Shown piece after piece: positions 43,097 through 51,211 of a DNA stretch of 64,000 bases; positions within the stretch are counted from its first letter, which is position 1; every line of letters begins with the position of its first letter. The notes below the pieces were generated by a model that worked only from the letters and a program-made list of their open reading frames with translations, did no database searches and was not told the DNA's origin. This DNA is from a virus: IMG/VR virus record IMGVR_UViG_3300032265_000877, positions 23,611-87,610 of that record, one strand, 5' to 3'. Both the position numbers and the translations under genes were made by a program.

Positions 43097-43211
43097 GCGT
43101 TTATCCTTTTATCCTAGGGGTCGTTTTACGATGTGGGGGCACAAATGACCTAACGTGGTATTACAGTATTTATTTTGACAATAGATGTCTCAATTGTCTG
43201 TATAAATCACT

Positions 43212-44924
43212 TTATTTTTGGTAACCGTCTGGAACTCTGCGCTGTGGCAATTGAGTACCGTAGGCTTCCGTTACTAAACGAGTACGTACCTTCTCGTCGC
43301 CCATTTGGGCGGCAATGGTTGCATCGTCTAGTAATACTGGCTCTGTTGGTGCTGCAGGTGCTGCTGCTCCTGGAGCGCCTGGTGCAGAGGAACCACCAGG
43401 TCCTGTTTGTGCTGGAATAGACCCTGTTAGGGCCATGATGTCCTGCTCAATTTGGGTCTGAATAAGCTTAAGTGCTCCATCAGCCATTGCTTCATCTTGA
43501 AGCTCTTGACGGATCTCTGAGAGCTTCTCAATAGGGAACTCTTCGCCCAGGATGCGCAGTGCGCCTTCCTTAGACTCAAGGCCAAGTGAGAGCATCGACT
43601 GGACTTCGTTGATAGCAATGAGCTTGTCAAGAGGAAGTGGCTGTGGGAAGTGAACATAAGAGCGAAAAGTAATAGGATCATTTACATCTAGCTTGGAGAC
43701 CTGACCCTGCTTTAGTGGAACAGTGCTTGCGTTAGGATCCCAGTTAAGTGCCTCTGGCTCTTTTAAAGCTAGGTTAAGAAGAATTAACTCATTAACGCGC
43801 TCAAGGCCGTGAGCATACTGAACGATCTTCTGGTGATAACGATTCATTAAAGGCTGGAACTGAATAGAAAGCGCAACGCCTGAGGTGTTAGAAATAGGCT
43901 GAGCCTGACCAAGTGCGGTCTCAGGAACACCAATCATTTCGTGCATAGACTTCTTGAGCATTGCAAGGAAGTCCATCGCGCCCTTTAGGCCCTGAGCTCC
44001 GCCTTCAAGGTTCTCTACTCGTGCGTCCTTTGGTAGACCGCCCCATACTTTATTAGCGCCCTTTTCAAGCTGAGAAGCCTTTGCACCAATGATGACGGTT
44101 ACTGGCGCAGCGTGGTAATTAACGATGTCTGCAATATCTGTAGCAGTTTCGTTATACGCGCGGTTAATGTTAATAATGTCATTGCAATCTGAAAGGCCCC
44201 AAGGAGAACCAGAGATGCGGACATTAGCAATGTGAATAACAGGAATTGTGCCAAGAGGATTAGGTCGTGAGTCAATGAGCTCATCGTTAATGTACTCTTC
44301 AATGATGTCATCGGTTAGGATCTCGGTGTAGGTAAAGACCTGACGAGTGCCCTCAAGTGAGGTGCCCCAGAAACGGTACTTAAGCTTAAAACGAACCAAC
44401 CGCTCGCGGTCATGTGGATGAAACTCAGGGAAAGCAAAAGAAGAGTTAAGAGGCAGAACGCGAACTCGGCCAGGGTGTGTGCGTCCAGCAGTGTCTGTAT
44501 AAGACTCTTCATATGCAACTTTGATAAAGCAGTCACCTGACACCGTACCTTGCTGACCAATTTCCCACAGGACTGTGGCCTTATTGTTATCCACTTCCCA
44601 GACGCGCTCTAATAGGTCTGGGACAATCGCCTCAGTCTCTTTAGGGCTACGGAAGTTAACGCCTTTACCAAAGGTAAAGTTAATAATAAAGTCGCTGAAT
44701 GCGCGATAATAGTTAAGAACTAACTGAGTCTCGCCTGTTTGACGGCGGTAAGACCAGTGATGCCCAAGATACATTGCCCAGTTAAGGGAGTAACGGTTTA
44801 GGCGTGGGCCGTGAACTTCAAACTCTTCATCCGCTAGCTCTACTAATCCCAGCGGGGAAATTGAGATGGTTAAATCAGAGGAGGCCGCACGATAACTCGG
44901 TGGAGAGAAATCCATACCGCTCAC
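43212..44924 (-). CDS. Portal protein
   Basis: 570 residues. 'LVLNYYRAFSDFIINFTFGK', 'TRQVFTYTEILTDDIIEEYI', 'IPVIHIANVRISGSPWGLSD' and 'MLKKSMHEMIGVPETALGQA' are typical portal segments. The C-terminal 80 residues are Pro/Ala-rich. It forms the dodecameric DNA gate at the head vertex. It is transcribed from its own conserved promoter at 44950-44979. Confidence 0.9.
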   Translation of the reverse strand: MSGMDFSPPSYRAASSDLTISISPLGLVELADEEFEVHGPRLNRYSLNWAMYLGHHWSYRRQTGETQLVLNYYRAFSDFIINFTFGKGVNFRSPKETEAIVPDLLERVWEVDNNKATVLWEIGQQGTVSGDCFIKVAYEESYTDTAGRTHPGRVRVLPLNSSFAFPEFHPHDRERLVRFKLKYRFWGTSLEGTRQVFTYTEILTDDIIEEYINDELIDSRPNPLGTIPVIHIANVRISGSPWGLSDCNDIININRAYNETATDIADIVNYHAAPVTVIIGAKASQLEKGANKVWGGLPKDARVENLEGGAQGLKGAMDFLAMLKKSMHEMIGVPETALGQAQPISNTSGVALSIQFQPLMNRYHQKIVQYAHGLERVNELILLNLALKEPEALNWDPNASTVPLKQGQVSKLDVNDPITFRSYVHFPQPLPLDKLIAINEVQSMLSLGLESKEGALRILGEEFPIEKLSEIRQELQDEAMADGALKLIQTQIEQDIMALTGSIPAQTGPGGSSAPGAPGAAAPAAPTEPVLLDDATIAAQMGDEKVRTRLVTEAYGTQLPQRRVPDGYQK

Positions 44925-44949
44925 TGCTCACCTCTTTCAACTCTAGACA

Positions 44950-44979
44950 ATATTAACACAAATGTCGACTTATGCACAA
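44950..44979 (-). promoter_or_regulatory. Promoter Pa upstream of the portal gene
   Basis: Minus strand: -35 TTGTGC (44974-44979), 18-nt spacer, -10 TAATAT (44950-44955). The spacer and downstream bases (ATAA..., GACATTT, TGT, ATTGTCTA) match promoter Pb ahead of terL. Predicted start near 44943, about 20 bp before the portal ATG. Confidence 0.7.
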
Positions 44980-44987
44980 AACGACAC

Positions 44988-45296
44988 TCAGCGGAAACGT
45001 TCGCCTCTAATAAGGTTCTTTCCTACGGGCTTAGTTACTACCTTCTTCTGTTCTTTTTCTTTTTTATCTTGCTCTTCTTTGGCGTAATCGCGGAAGCGTG
45101 GATCCACATCTTTCTCAGAAGTAACAAACTTGCCGCCTAGTTGCACATAACGAGAGTGAACCCAGTGAGCGGCCGCAGGAGAAGGATATGTGCGGAATTT
45201 TGAACGTGCTTGAGTAGTAAGCATGTTCCAAAGCTTTTGATTTGCGGGGATCTGCTTAGGACCCTTTTTTACTTCTTTACCTGTAATTAACGCCAT
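44988..45296 (-). CDS. Small head-region protein (DUF5872-like)
   Basis: 102 residues. 'ARSKFRTYPSPAAAHWVHSR' and 'YVQLGGKFV' resemble a small domain ('A..kF..YPS..A..w....Y...GGk') known from phage and environmental proteins; DUF5872 is a name from memory. The C-terminus is very basic. It lies between terL and portal; role unknown. Confidence 0.6.
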   Translation of the reverse strand: MALITGKEVKKGPKQIPANQKLWNMLTTQARSKFRTYPSPAAAHWVHSRYVQLGGKFVTSEKDVDPRFRDYAKEEQDKKEKEQKKVVTKPVGKNLIRGERFR

Positions 45297-45320
45297 TAAT
45301 CATCCTTAGATAGTAACCAG

Positions 45321-45344
45321 CCCTGCCCCGTTAGTGAGGCAGGG
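45321..45344. terminator. GC hairpin between small head genes
   Basis: CCCTGCC (45321-45327) pairs with GGCAGGG (45338-45344), with outer AGTAA/TTACT pairing. No T-tract follows on either strand, so it could be a weak terminator or an mRNA stabiliser. Confidence 0.45.
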
Positions 45345-45360
45345 ATGACTTACTTATTTA

Positions 45361-45759
45361 TTAGTCGCGAACGACTGCAGGATTGCCAGCCTTCTGTGAA
45401 CCACCACTGCGGAATACTTCCTCAATGCGGTTGTCACCGTGGTCTGCAAAACCACCGGCAGCGAACTCTGAGAGATGATCTGGGCCTTCTACCCATGCAG
45501 CAGAACCGACGTGAGCACGCTCACGCATTGTCTCTTCGGCTGGCTTTTCAAATACATTCTGATTGCGGTTTGGACGACCTGCTGCAGGCATGTATCCCTG
45601 CATAGCGCCCTTTGTGAATTCCTGTGGAACGTCTGTATCTGTTGCAATGCCTTCTTCAAAACGAAGTGGGCCGCGCTGACCAGGGGTTGCTGGTGAGATT
45701 TTGCGGTCATAGACAGTGCCTGGACGCTCTGGGAACTTTGGATCTGGTGCAATTGCCAT
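45361..45759 (-). CDS. Unknown protein between terL and portal
   Basis: 132 residues, Gly/Pro/Glu-rich with little predicted order: 'DPKFPERPGTVYDRKISPAT', 'MQGYMPAAGRPNRNQNVFEK', 'HVGSAAWVEGPDHLSEFAAG'. Not recognised. Disordered virion proteins in this position are often minor head proteins, but that is only positional inference. Confidence 0.55.
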   Translation of the reverse strand: MAIAPDPKFPERPGTVYDRKISPATPGQRGPLRFEEGIATDTDVPQEFTKGAMQGYMPAAGRPNRNQNVFEKPAEETMRERAHVGSAAWVEGPDHLSEFAAGGFADHGDNRIEEVFRSGGSQKAGNPAVVRD

Positions 45760-45834
45760 TGTTTTACTCCTATATTGGTTTGAGGACCTCAGTAAAAGTG
45801 TGCTATAGAAAGTAGCTACAGTCAGCCTAAAGTC

Positions 45835-47412
45835 TTATCTAAAAAACGGTGAAGACGACACTTCTATCTGCGGCATAGTCATCTCAATAGTTAAAGCGCA
45901 AGCAATAGCCAAAGAGTCTGCGTAGTCATCGTGGGCATGGGCCTCGTCTGGTGCTTTAGCTAGGAAGTTTGGGCCAGTAAACTTGGTCTCTAAATCCTCA
46001 AGCTGCTGCCTGAATCTACGGTAACTACGTAGCTTTCTAGTCTTAGCGTGAGCTGGCCAACTAATAAGATCTCTGTCCATAAGGGCCTTTAAGTGCTTCC
46101 AGCGCTTAGACTGTTCGGGCTGACTGCTACCTACAGAGAATACCTCTGCTCTAGGAAGCAAGAGCTTAAGCCTCTGAGCCACCGCATCACCGACGCCGTT
46201 AGCGTCTACCCCAACATACATAACGTTGTAGTTCTCTAAAAACTTTACAATCTGGAAGTACTGATCTTCCCAGTCGTCCCCTTGCAGCTCCAACCAATTG
46301 AGCACTCTATGATCAAAGTAGCCAAACTCATCTGGGCGATCCCAATCAACCCAGACAACGGTTACTACAGTAGAGTCAATCTTACGGGCGGGGTCAATCC
46401 CTACAACTACTGGGGTTCTATGCCAAGCGCGTTGAATCTCCATAGAGGTATCGCCAAGCCTGTCCATGGTTGTAGATGTAACAAACATGCCACGCTCAAG
46501 AAGCCACTTACAGTTATACGACATCTGGAACTCGTCTGAGTCTTCACCGATACGTAGCTTCTCACGCTTAATGTGCTTTTCGTAGTTGAAGTTAACTTTA
46601 ATAACATCTCGCCAAGTCCACTCAAAGTGATTCTGACGTTTGGTGCGCGCAGTCTGTCGGCGTTTATTAAGCATGATGCTGTTGTAAAAGTTATTTTTAT
46701 GCGTGGTTGGCGTACCTGTTTTAACCATAGTTCCAGCGTAATAAGCCAACATAGGCGCAATGGATTTGGATACTACAAAGTCATCTGCCTCTTGGCACTC
46801 ATCGATAACAATAAGATGGAACGATTTAGATTCAATCTTTGCTCGTGGGTTAGCGGTCATCATCATTAGGGATGAGCCAGAGTTCTTTAGCTTAATCTGG
46901 CGAGTAACTCCTGCTACACGGCCTACGCTGTCATCGATCTCTGGGTCACCCAGGATCTCTAACGCCCTATCTGATGTTAGGCGGTTTACAGTACGGCCAA
47001 ACAAAGTTTCTACCTGACCCTCAACAGGCGCAAACATACCCACCATGATGCCGTCTTTAAAACGCCCAAGTAGATCCGGGTACATCTTGGCCAAGCGTGG
47101 TAGCAGAACCATAAGGGTAGCTACAGTATTAGCAATAGTCTCTGATTTACCTGACTGACGGGCTGCCAAGGCTGTAATTTCTTCACTGTCATTTATAATT
47201 ACCGACTCAATAATACGGCGAGCAAGAGGCATCTGATATGGATGAAGTTCGTGTCCAACTAAGGCTGTTTGGAATTCAACGCAGCGATCGATGAGCTTGT
47301 TGACAAAAGCTTTAGATAGCTCATCAAGCTCTATCTCTTCTTCTTCTACAAACTCTTCGTCTTCTATCTCATCAGGATAGAACTCGTCTTCGTCTTCTAT
47401 TAGTTGGTCCAT
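45835..47412 (-). CDS. terL: Terminase large subunit
   Basis: 525 residues. Acidic N-terminus, Walker A AARQSGKSE (83-91) and Walker B LIVIDECQ (200-207) followed by E208. The RNase H-like nuclease has D340 ('VVGIDPARK'), D403 ('YVGVDANGVG') and the C-terminal 'HDDYADSLAIA'. It packages DNA into the prohead through the portal. No small terminase was identified. The leader contains promoter Pb and an intrinsic terminator. Confidence 0.95.
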   Translation of the reverse strand: MDQLIEDEDEFYPDEIEDEEFVEEEEIELDELSKAFVNKLIDRCVEFQTALVGHELHPYQMPLARRIIESVIINDSEEITALAARQSGKSETIANTVATLMVLLPRLAKMYPDLLGRFKDGIMVGMFAPVEGQVETLFGRTVNRLTSDRALEILGDPEIDDSVGRVAGVTRQIKLKNSGSSLMMMTANPRAKIESKSFHLIVIDECQEADDFVVSKSIAPMLAYYAGTMVKTGTPTTHKNNFYNSIMLNKRRQTARTKRQNHFEWTWRDVIKVNFNYEKHIKREKLRIGEDSDEFQMSYNCKWLLERGMFVTSTTMDRLGDTSMEIQRAWHRTPVVVGIDPARKIDSTVVTVVWVDWDRPDEFGYFDHRVLNWLELQGDDWEDQYFQIVKFLENYNVMYVGVDANGVGDAVAQRLKLLLPRAEVFSVGSSQPEQSKRWKHLKALMDRDLISWPAHAKTRKLRSYRRFRQQLEDLETKFTGPNFLAKAPDEAHAHDDYADSLAIACALTIEMTMPQIEVSSSPFFR

Positions 47413-47435
47413 ATAACCTTTAGTTTATTTTAAAA

Positions 47436-47469
47436 CAAAGAGCCTAAGTCGTTAAACCTAGGCTCTTTG
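47436..47469 (-). terminator. Intrinsic terminator inside the terL leader
   Basis: Minus strand: CAAAGAGCCTA (47459-47469), 12-nt loop, TAGGCTCTTTG (47436-47446), then TTTTAAAA. An 11-bp perfect stem with T4 tract. It sits between promoter Pb and the terL start, so it either ends readthrough from upstream or attenuates terL. Confidence 0.8.
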
Positions 47470-47504
47470 CGCCATCTACGGGGAGAGGAAGAGAGGCGTA
47501 GACA

Positions 47505-47534
47505 ATTGTAACAGAAATGTCTATTTATCGACAA
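47505..47534 (-). promoter_or_regulatory. Promoter Pb upstream of terL
   Basis: Minus strand: -35 TTGTCG (47529-47534), 18-nt spacer, -10 TACAAT (47505-47510). Closely matches Pa, including GACATTT and ATTGTCTA blocks. The predicted start near 47498 lies upstream of the 47436-47469 terminator. Confidence 0.7.
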
Positions 47535-47540
47535 ATCGGT

Positions 47541-47789
47541 TTAACGGCGCGGCGTGCGGTTTCTAAGGGTATCCACCATTGCATGCAGGGCTTCTGCGCC
47601 CTTAAGCGCTTCATCTAAATAGAGTTCATCTTTACTGCGTTGATACATAGACAAGCAACGGCCAATCTCGTAGATAGATTGATCTAACCAACCCTCAATC
47701 TCAGCGGTTTGTAGCCTAGATACTCTTTTGGAGACCTTTTCTGAGAAGGGCTTCTCCCACACCTTACTCCGAGAAAAAAGCTTCATCAA
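47541..47789 (-). CDS. Small helical protein
   Basis: 82 residues, basic N-terminus and helical body ('EGWLDQSIYEIGRCLSMYQR', 'YLDEALKGAEALHAMVDTLR'). The pattern is of a small helical bundle; not recognised. It overlaps the preceding gene by 26 nt. A role as small terminase is conceivable by position, but no HTH is evident. Confidence 0.55.
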   Translation of the reverse strand: MMKLFSRSKVWEKPFSEKVSKRVSRLQTAEIEGWLDQSIYEIGRCLSMYQRSKDELYLDEALKGAEALHAMVDTLRNRTPRR

Positions 47790-48063
47790 ATAGTCCGTCC
47801 TGAGGGCTCCAAGCTTTTCTTCCTCTCATAGTCCTGAATAACAGCGCATCAATAGAGTCTTCATCATCTAAGTCAATATTAGGCCTTTTAAGCCAGAGCC
47901 CAAAGTAAAACCCTGGGTGGGTAAATGGTACTCGAAGTACTAAGCACTTTCCAAGTCGATAAGGTCGCTCTGTTTCTTGTGTAGTTCCTACTTCAATAAC
48001 CGGTAGTACATTACGATGCCAGTACTTTAACTTACCACCGTATAGTGGTCCGTATGATTTCAT
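47764..48063 (-). CDS. Unknown 99-residue protein
   Basis: 'LKYWHRNVLPVIEVGTTQET' and 'VPFTHPGFYFGLWLKRPNID', followed by an acidic stretch, suggest a small beta-rich domain. Not recognised. Directly downstream of the KTSC-like gene. Confidence 0.55.
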   Translation of the reverse strand: MKSYGPLYGGKLKYWHRNVLPVIEVGTTQETERPYRLGKCLVLRVPFTHPGFYFGLWLKRPNIDLDDEDSIDALLFRTMRGRKAWSPQDGLFDEAFFSE

Positions 48064-48549
48064 TTAGTTCTCCTTGAAAAAATCAGTTGCTTCCCAGTTG
48101 CGCAGATCACCGCGCTGAATAGAGGATGCCCTTGCAGATGAGTCACTTAGTCTAGCCACAGTGCCTGCTGATAAGTCTCTTAACTGAGCAGGCTCGTGTG
48201 ATGAACAGGCAGATTCTAACGTAGGCAGGTAGTCATTAGTAGACTCTGCGTTCTTTAATCCCAGCCAGATTTCAGTAGAAACGTCGTTGTATTGGTGCCA
48301 GTGATTTGTCCTAAATACAATATACACAGTCTTAGTGTTTGGGCTATAGGCAATGGTTAACGCTCTAGGTCTAGACGGTTTCTTAGTTGGCGCGGTTTTA
48401 GTTTCAATCCCTACGTTAGTAATCTCGTTAGGTATAGTTACCTCAATCTCAGCCTCTTCAAGCTTTGATAGGTACGCTTTTACAGACTCATTAGACCTTG
48501 GGGCCTTAAAGAAGTCATCGGGATTTAACGGCGCGGCTTTTCTAGCCAT
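48064..48549 (-). CDS. KTSC-domain-like protein
   Basis: 161 residues. At about 63-108, 'ALTIAYSPNTKTVYIVFR', then 'WHQYNDVSTEIWLGLKNAES', matches the KTSC pattern (strand, strand, 'Y..v', 'l..A.S.g.y'). KTSC is a short domain found in lysyl-tRNA synthetase-related, phage and RNA-associated proteins. The rest is Ser/Ala-rich. Function unknown. Confidence 0.6.
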   Translation of the reverse strand: MARKAAPLNPDDFFKAPRSNESVKAYLSKLEEAEIEVTIPNEITNVGIETKTAPTKKPSRPRALTIAYSPNTKTVYIVFRTNHWHQYNDVSTEIWLGLKNAESTNDYLPTLESACSSHEPAQLRDLSAGTVARLSDSSARASSIQRGDLRNWEATDFFKEN

Positions 48550-48890
48550 TATTCCTCACAAACGTGATCGGCAGTCTCTGTCTCTAGTACACGTACCATA
48601 CAGTCACCGCACCTTAAATATCTAGGTGGTTTAAAGTTATTTTGACTTGTTGCTCCAAGAGGAAACTCTGAGCCATCTTCATTGAATGCTGGGATAGCCA
48701 CAATTATTTCAGGCTCTCTTAGTAGTTCTGGAGAGAATGGGCCGTAGGCGTGAGTGACCTTATCAGGCACTGGATGAGCCTGTGGAGCAATGATTCTTGT
48801 TATTAGATGCGGAGCTACCAAATCTAACTCGTGGTCTACCTCTCGGCTTCTAGGCGTGTAGTTGCCAAAGACTTCGTAGTCTATTCCCAC
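48549..48890 (-). CDS. Unknown protein with C-terminal metal-type cysteines
   Basis: 113 residues. The C-terminal 'YLRCGDCMVRVLETETADHV', then CEE, has CxxC plus H and C, enough for a small zinc site. 'AYGPFSPELLREPEIIVAIP' lies in the middle. Coupled by 1-nt overlap to the KTSC-like gene. Not recognised. Confidence 0.55.
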   Translation of the reverse strand: MGIDYEVFGNYTPRSREVDHELDLVAPHLITRIIAPQAHPVPDKVTHAYGPFSPELLREPEIIVAIPAFNEDGSEFPLGATSQNNFKPPRYLRCGDCMVRVLETETADHVCEE

Positions 48891-48892
48891 GA

Positions 48893-49123
48893 CTACTCCT
48901 GAACGTCAGAGCTCTTTGATGCAGCTTTCTTCTTAGGTTTTTCTTCTACAGGAGTTTCTACAATAGATTCTTCAATAGTTTCCATAAGAGGGAAGTGACC
49001 TGCATTAGCACGGTCATACAACCAAGCTGGTAGGCAAGATGTGCAGTAGTGAGCGGGATTTACCCCAGGGTCAGCCGTTGTGTATGAAGCTGGGTTACTG
49101 CAGTTGTCGCACTTAATCGCCAT
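48893..49123 (-). CDS. Zinc-ribbon protein with acidic/basic tail
   Basis: 76 residues. C5-x2-C8 and a second CTSC (about 27-30) form a treble-clef/zinc-ribbon core ('CDNCSNPASYTT', 'HYCTSCLPAWLYD'). A Glu-rich then Lys-rich tail follows. This zinc ribbon is common in actinophages, usually near head genes. Role unknown. Confidence 0.65.
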   Translation of the reverse strand: MAIKCDNCSNPASYTTADPGVNPAHYCTSCLPAWLYDRANAGHFPLMETIEESIVETPVEEKPKKKAASKSSDVQE

Positions 49124-49154
49124 GTAATCCTCCTAAGATCTACAGTAGTATAGC

Positions 49155-49181
49155 AAAAAGGGCGCCCAATAGAGCGCCCTT
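49155..49181 (-). terminator. Intrinsic terminator after the lysis cluster
   Basis: Minus strand: AAGGGCGC (49174-49181), 8-nt loop, GCGCCCTT (49158-49165), then TTT. An 8-bp stem with T5 overall, just past the 59-residue membrane protein gene. Confidence 0.85.
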
Positions 49182-49194
49182 AATGCTTAAAAGC

Positions 49195-49374
49195 TTACTT
49201 TGCTGGTGTCTGGAAGTGTTCGTAAGCACCCTTAAGTACAGGGCCAAAAACACCGACTACAGCGGCCCATGCAACCTGCTTAAGGTGATGGTTGCCGCCC
49301 TGCCAGATAGCAGCGCCTGCAACAACTGTTGAAATGATATAGTGCTCGAAGAGAGCTTTTGTCTTTGCGTTCAT
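49195..49374 (-). CDS. Small membrane protein, holin candidate
   Basis: 59 residues with two hydrophobic segments ('YIISTVVAGAAIWQG' and 'VAWAAVVGVFGPVLKGAY') linked by a polar His/Lys loop. Size and placement in the lysis cluster fit a class II-like holin. A clean ATG is preceded by a ribosome site. It is last in the cluster, before the terminator. Confidence 0.6.
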   Translation of the reverse strand: MNAKTKALFEHYIISTVVAGAAIWQGGNHHLKQVAWAAVVGVFGPVLKGAYEHFQTPAK

Positions 49375-49376
49375 TA

Positions 49377-49604
49377 TTACTCCTCTATGTTATTCGCGTA
49401 TGGCGTTATGATGTGAGAGTCCGCCTGAACGTTAGGTCTAGACGAGCTTTCACTATGCGATGCTACACCCCCGAAGCCGGCTAGCGCAACAGCTACAAGG
49501 TGTTTTGGGTCAGTAGAATATCCAGTAGCCGCCCAAGTACCTAAAGCAGCCGTTCCGCCAAATGCCACGTGAACCGGGCTGCTGAAGTTAAGCTTTATTG
49601 CCAC
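49377..49604 (-). CDS. Small membrane protein, second holin candidate
   Basis: 75 residues, hydrophobic segments 'VHVAFGGTAALGTWAATGY' and 'HLVAVALAGFGGVASH', then a soluble tail. Similar architecture to the next gene downstream. The pair may be holin and antiholin, but which is which cannot be told. Confidence 0.55.
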   Translation of the reverse strand: MAIKLNFSSPVHVAFGGTAALGTWAATGYSTDPKHLVAVALAGFGGVASHSESSSRPNVQADSHIITPYANNIEE

Positions 49605-49914
49605 GGATGTACTCCAATACTTCTTTCATATGCCTACGGAGTTCCTCGATGTGGTTATGAGTCTCCTGGTCCAATTTAAGGTCCTTAGTAATGATACGCC
49701 TATCCGCATCCCCCGAACGGTTAGTCGCGTTTAACAGTAGCCCTGAGAGCAGGATTGACTCCAGAGAAACGGTTAGCGTGAGCAGGTTAAACGGGTAGGG
49801 GTCAAATAGCGCAAAGCTCATCCACAAAGCCCAGAAGCCTATGTGCAGAAATATGAACCACGGTGAGCCAAACGCTACCGAAGCCCAGTCAGAGATCTTC
49901 TGAAAAAACCTCAT
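49588..49914 (-). CDS. DUF1003-family membrane protein
   Basis: 108 residues. 'GSPWFIFLHIGFWALWMSFA' followed by 'LFDPYPFNLLTLTVSLESI' is the DUF1003 signature with two transmembrane helices, then a charged C-terminal helix. It lies between the endolysin and two small membrane proteins, so it probably takes part in lysis or membrane changes. That role is inferred. Confidence 0.75.
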   Translation of the reverse strand: MRFFQKISDWASVAFGSPWFIFLHIGFWALWMSFALFDPYPFNLLTLTVSLESILLSGLLLNATNRSGDADRRIITKDLKLDQETHNHIEELRRHMKEVLEYIRGNKA

Positions 49915-50777
49915 TGATTAGACTTTGCAACCATAGAGGTATACGTTGCGGCGTCAATGCCTTTACCTTTAGAAGCTTTAAGGGCTTTGTATAGACCTTG
50001 GTATACAGGTATGAGCGCAATATCTTCTTCAGTTAATACGTTAGAAACTAAGTTGGCAGGCAGTAGTCCGGCATTGGCTAAAGCCTTGGCCACTATTAGC
50101 TCAGCGTCACCTTTAGCACCAACTTTAAATGCAGACGAGCCTGGGAACGGTGAGGCAACAATCACAGTTGATTTAGTTTGTGTTGGGGCTGCTCCATTTG
50201 TATTGTGGAGAACGGCTGCTCCTCCGCCTGTTAATGCGGTTGCGCCTGCAACACCAATAGCTAATGGTTTATTAGCACCAATAGATTTAGCTGGAGCAGA
50301 AGTTCCTGCGTAGTCTGGGCGCACAATAGCCAGTACATAGAGGTATGGCCTATGACGACGGTAGCAGCCGTCTCCGTTGGCTTGATTTCCTGAGTAAGAC
50401 TCCGGCCCAGTGTTAAATCCAATAGTGGTTAGCCCATCTTTAGATGCAGCTTCTACAATTTCTACGTGATCAGCAACCCCATTGCCACTCCAAGAAAAAA
50501 ACACAATATCTCCTGGAAGCGCTGAGTACTTATCAACTACCTGCTTATTCTTTTGAAACCATGTAAGTCCTGCTGGACAGTAGGCAAACCCTTTAGGTGT
50601 TTGAGCAGCAACAAGATGTGAGGCATTAACCTGAGCAAAGCACCAGCTAACTCCCATGGCACAGTAGGCCTCATTTGGAATGCCGTACCACGCACCATAG
50701 GGGTTATCGTTTTTTGGTCCCTCTGTAAAGCCTAACTGTGTACGAGCAACGTTTACAATATCAACGCCTGCGGTCAT
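49911..50777 (-). CDS. CHAP-domain endolysin
   Basis: 288 residues. N-terminal CHAP amidase/endopeptidase: 'ARTQLGFTEG', C39 in 'NEAYCAMGVSWCF', 'LPGDIVFFSWSGNGVADHVE' (H104) and 'IVRPDY'. An Ala/Thr/Lys linker (about 165-215) leads to a C-terminal helical domain ('DAELIVAKALANAGLLPANL') that may bind the wall. It cleaves host peptidoglycan at the end of infection. No signal peptide, so a holin is expected. Confidence 0.88.
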   Translation of the reverse strand: MTAGVDIVNVARTQLGFTEGPKNDNPYGAWYGIPNEAYCAMGVSWCFAQVNASHLVAAQTPKGFAYCPAGLTWFQKNKQVVDKYSALPGDIVFFSWSGNGVADHVEIVEAASKDGLTTIGFNTGPESYSGNQANGDGCYRRHRPYLYVLAIVRPDYAGTSAPAKSIGANKPLAIGVAGATALTGGGAAVLHNTNGAAPTQTKSTVIVASPFPGSSAFKVGAKGDAELIVAKALANAGLLPANLVSNVLTEEDIALIPVYQGLYKALKASKGKGIDAATYTSMVAKSNQ

Positions 50778-51211
50778 TTTGATTCCTTTACTACTTCTGC
50801 TGCTGGATCTGTGTTGGCTTTGCGGTATCTAAATGTCTCCCATAAGGGTGCTGGGATTTCATGTATGCCATAGCGAGTTCTATGATGCGCCATGCACAAG
50901 ACCTCTAAGTTGCCTGGGCTTTCAATCCACTCTTGGAACTCTTCATCTGTAACAAAGTGGATACCAAAAGCCTTCTCAACTTTATGTGGGTCCATGTTGT
51001 TTACCTGTGAGAACTCAATATGGCTGTGGTGCAGTTCTGGCCCACCTGAGCAAAGGTCATCGTCTATAGCGCACTTCCATAACCCAGCCTTCTTTATTCT
51101 ATCTTTGGCTTGGTTAAAGAGGTGATAATGGGGGTCGCTCTCACGCGGCTCATGCTCAGGAATAGAAACGGCTAAATGCAGATTCATCATCTGCTTGTGG
51201 GCGTCTGTCAC
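50774..51211 (-). CDS. HNH endonuclease-like protein
   Basis: 145 residues. C47/C54, 'LHHSHIEFS' (H61, H62, H64), N101 in 'PGNLEVLCMAHH' with C106, H109 and H110 are the zinc-supported HNH (beta-beta-alpha metal) pattern. Unusual place: between the two cell-wall hydrolases. It could assist packaging or be a free-standing homing type. Overlaps both neighbours by 4 nt. Confidence 0.7.
   Translation of the reverse strand: MTDAHKQMMNLHLAVSIPEHEPRESDPHYHLFNQAKDRIKKAGLWKCAIDDDLCSGGPELHHSHIEFSQVNNMDPHKVEKAFGIHFVTDEEFQEWIESPGNLEVLCMAHHRTRYGIHEIPAPLWETFRYRKANTDPAAEVVKESK

Noticed and set aside
43172-43200. Plus-strand promoter TTGACA near 43174 with TATAAA
   Set aside because: The spacing is 20 nt and it would run antisense into the portal gene; no plus-strand gene follows. 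The sequence is better explained as part of an AT-rich gap with a GACAAT/ATTGTC inverted repeat.
47541-47789. Small terminase subunit at 47541-47789
   Set aside because: Position near terL is suggestive, but no helix-turn-helix DNA-binding domain is visible, so it is left unnamed.
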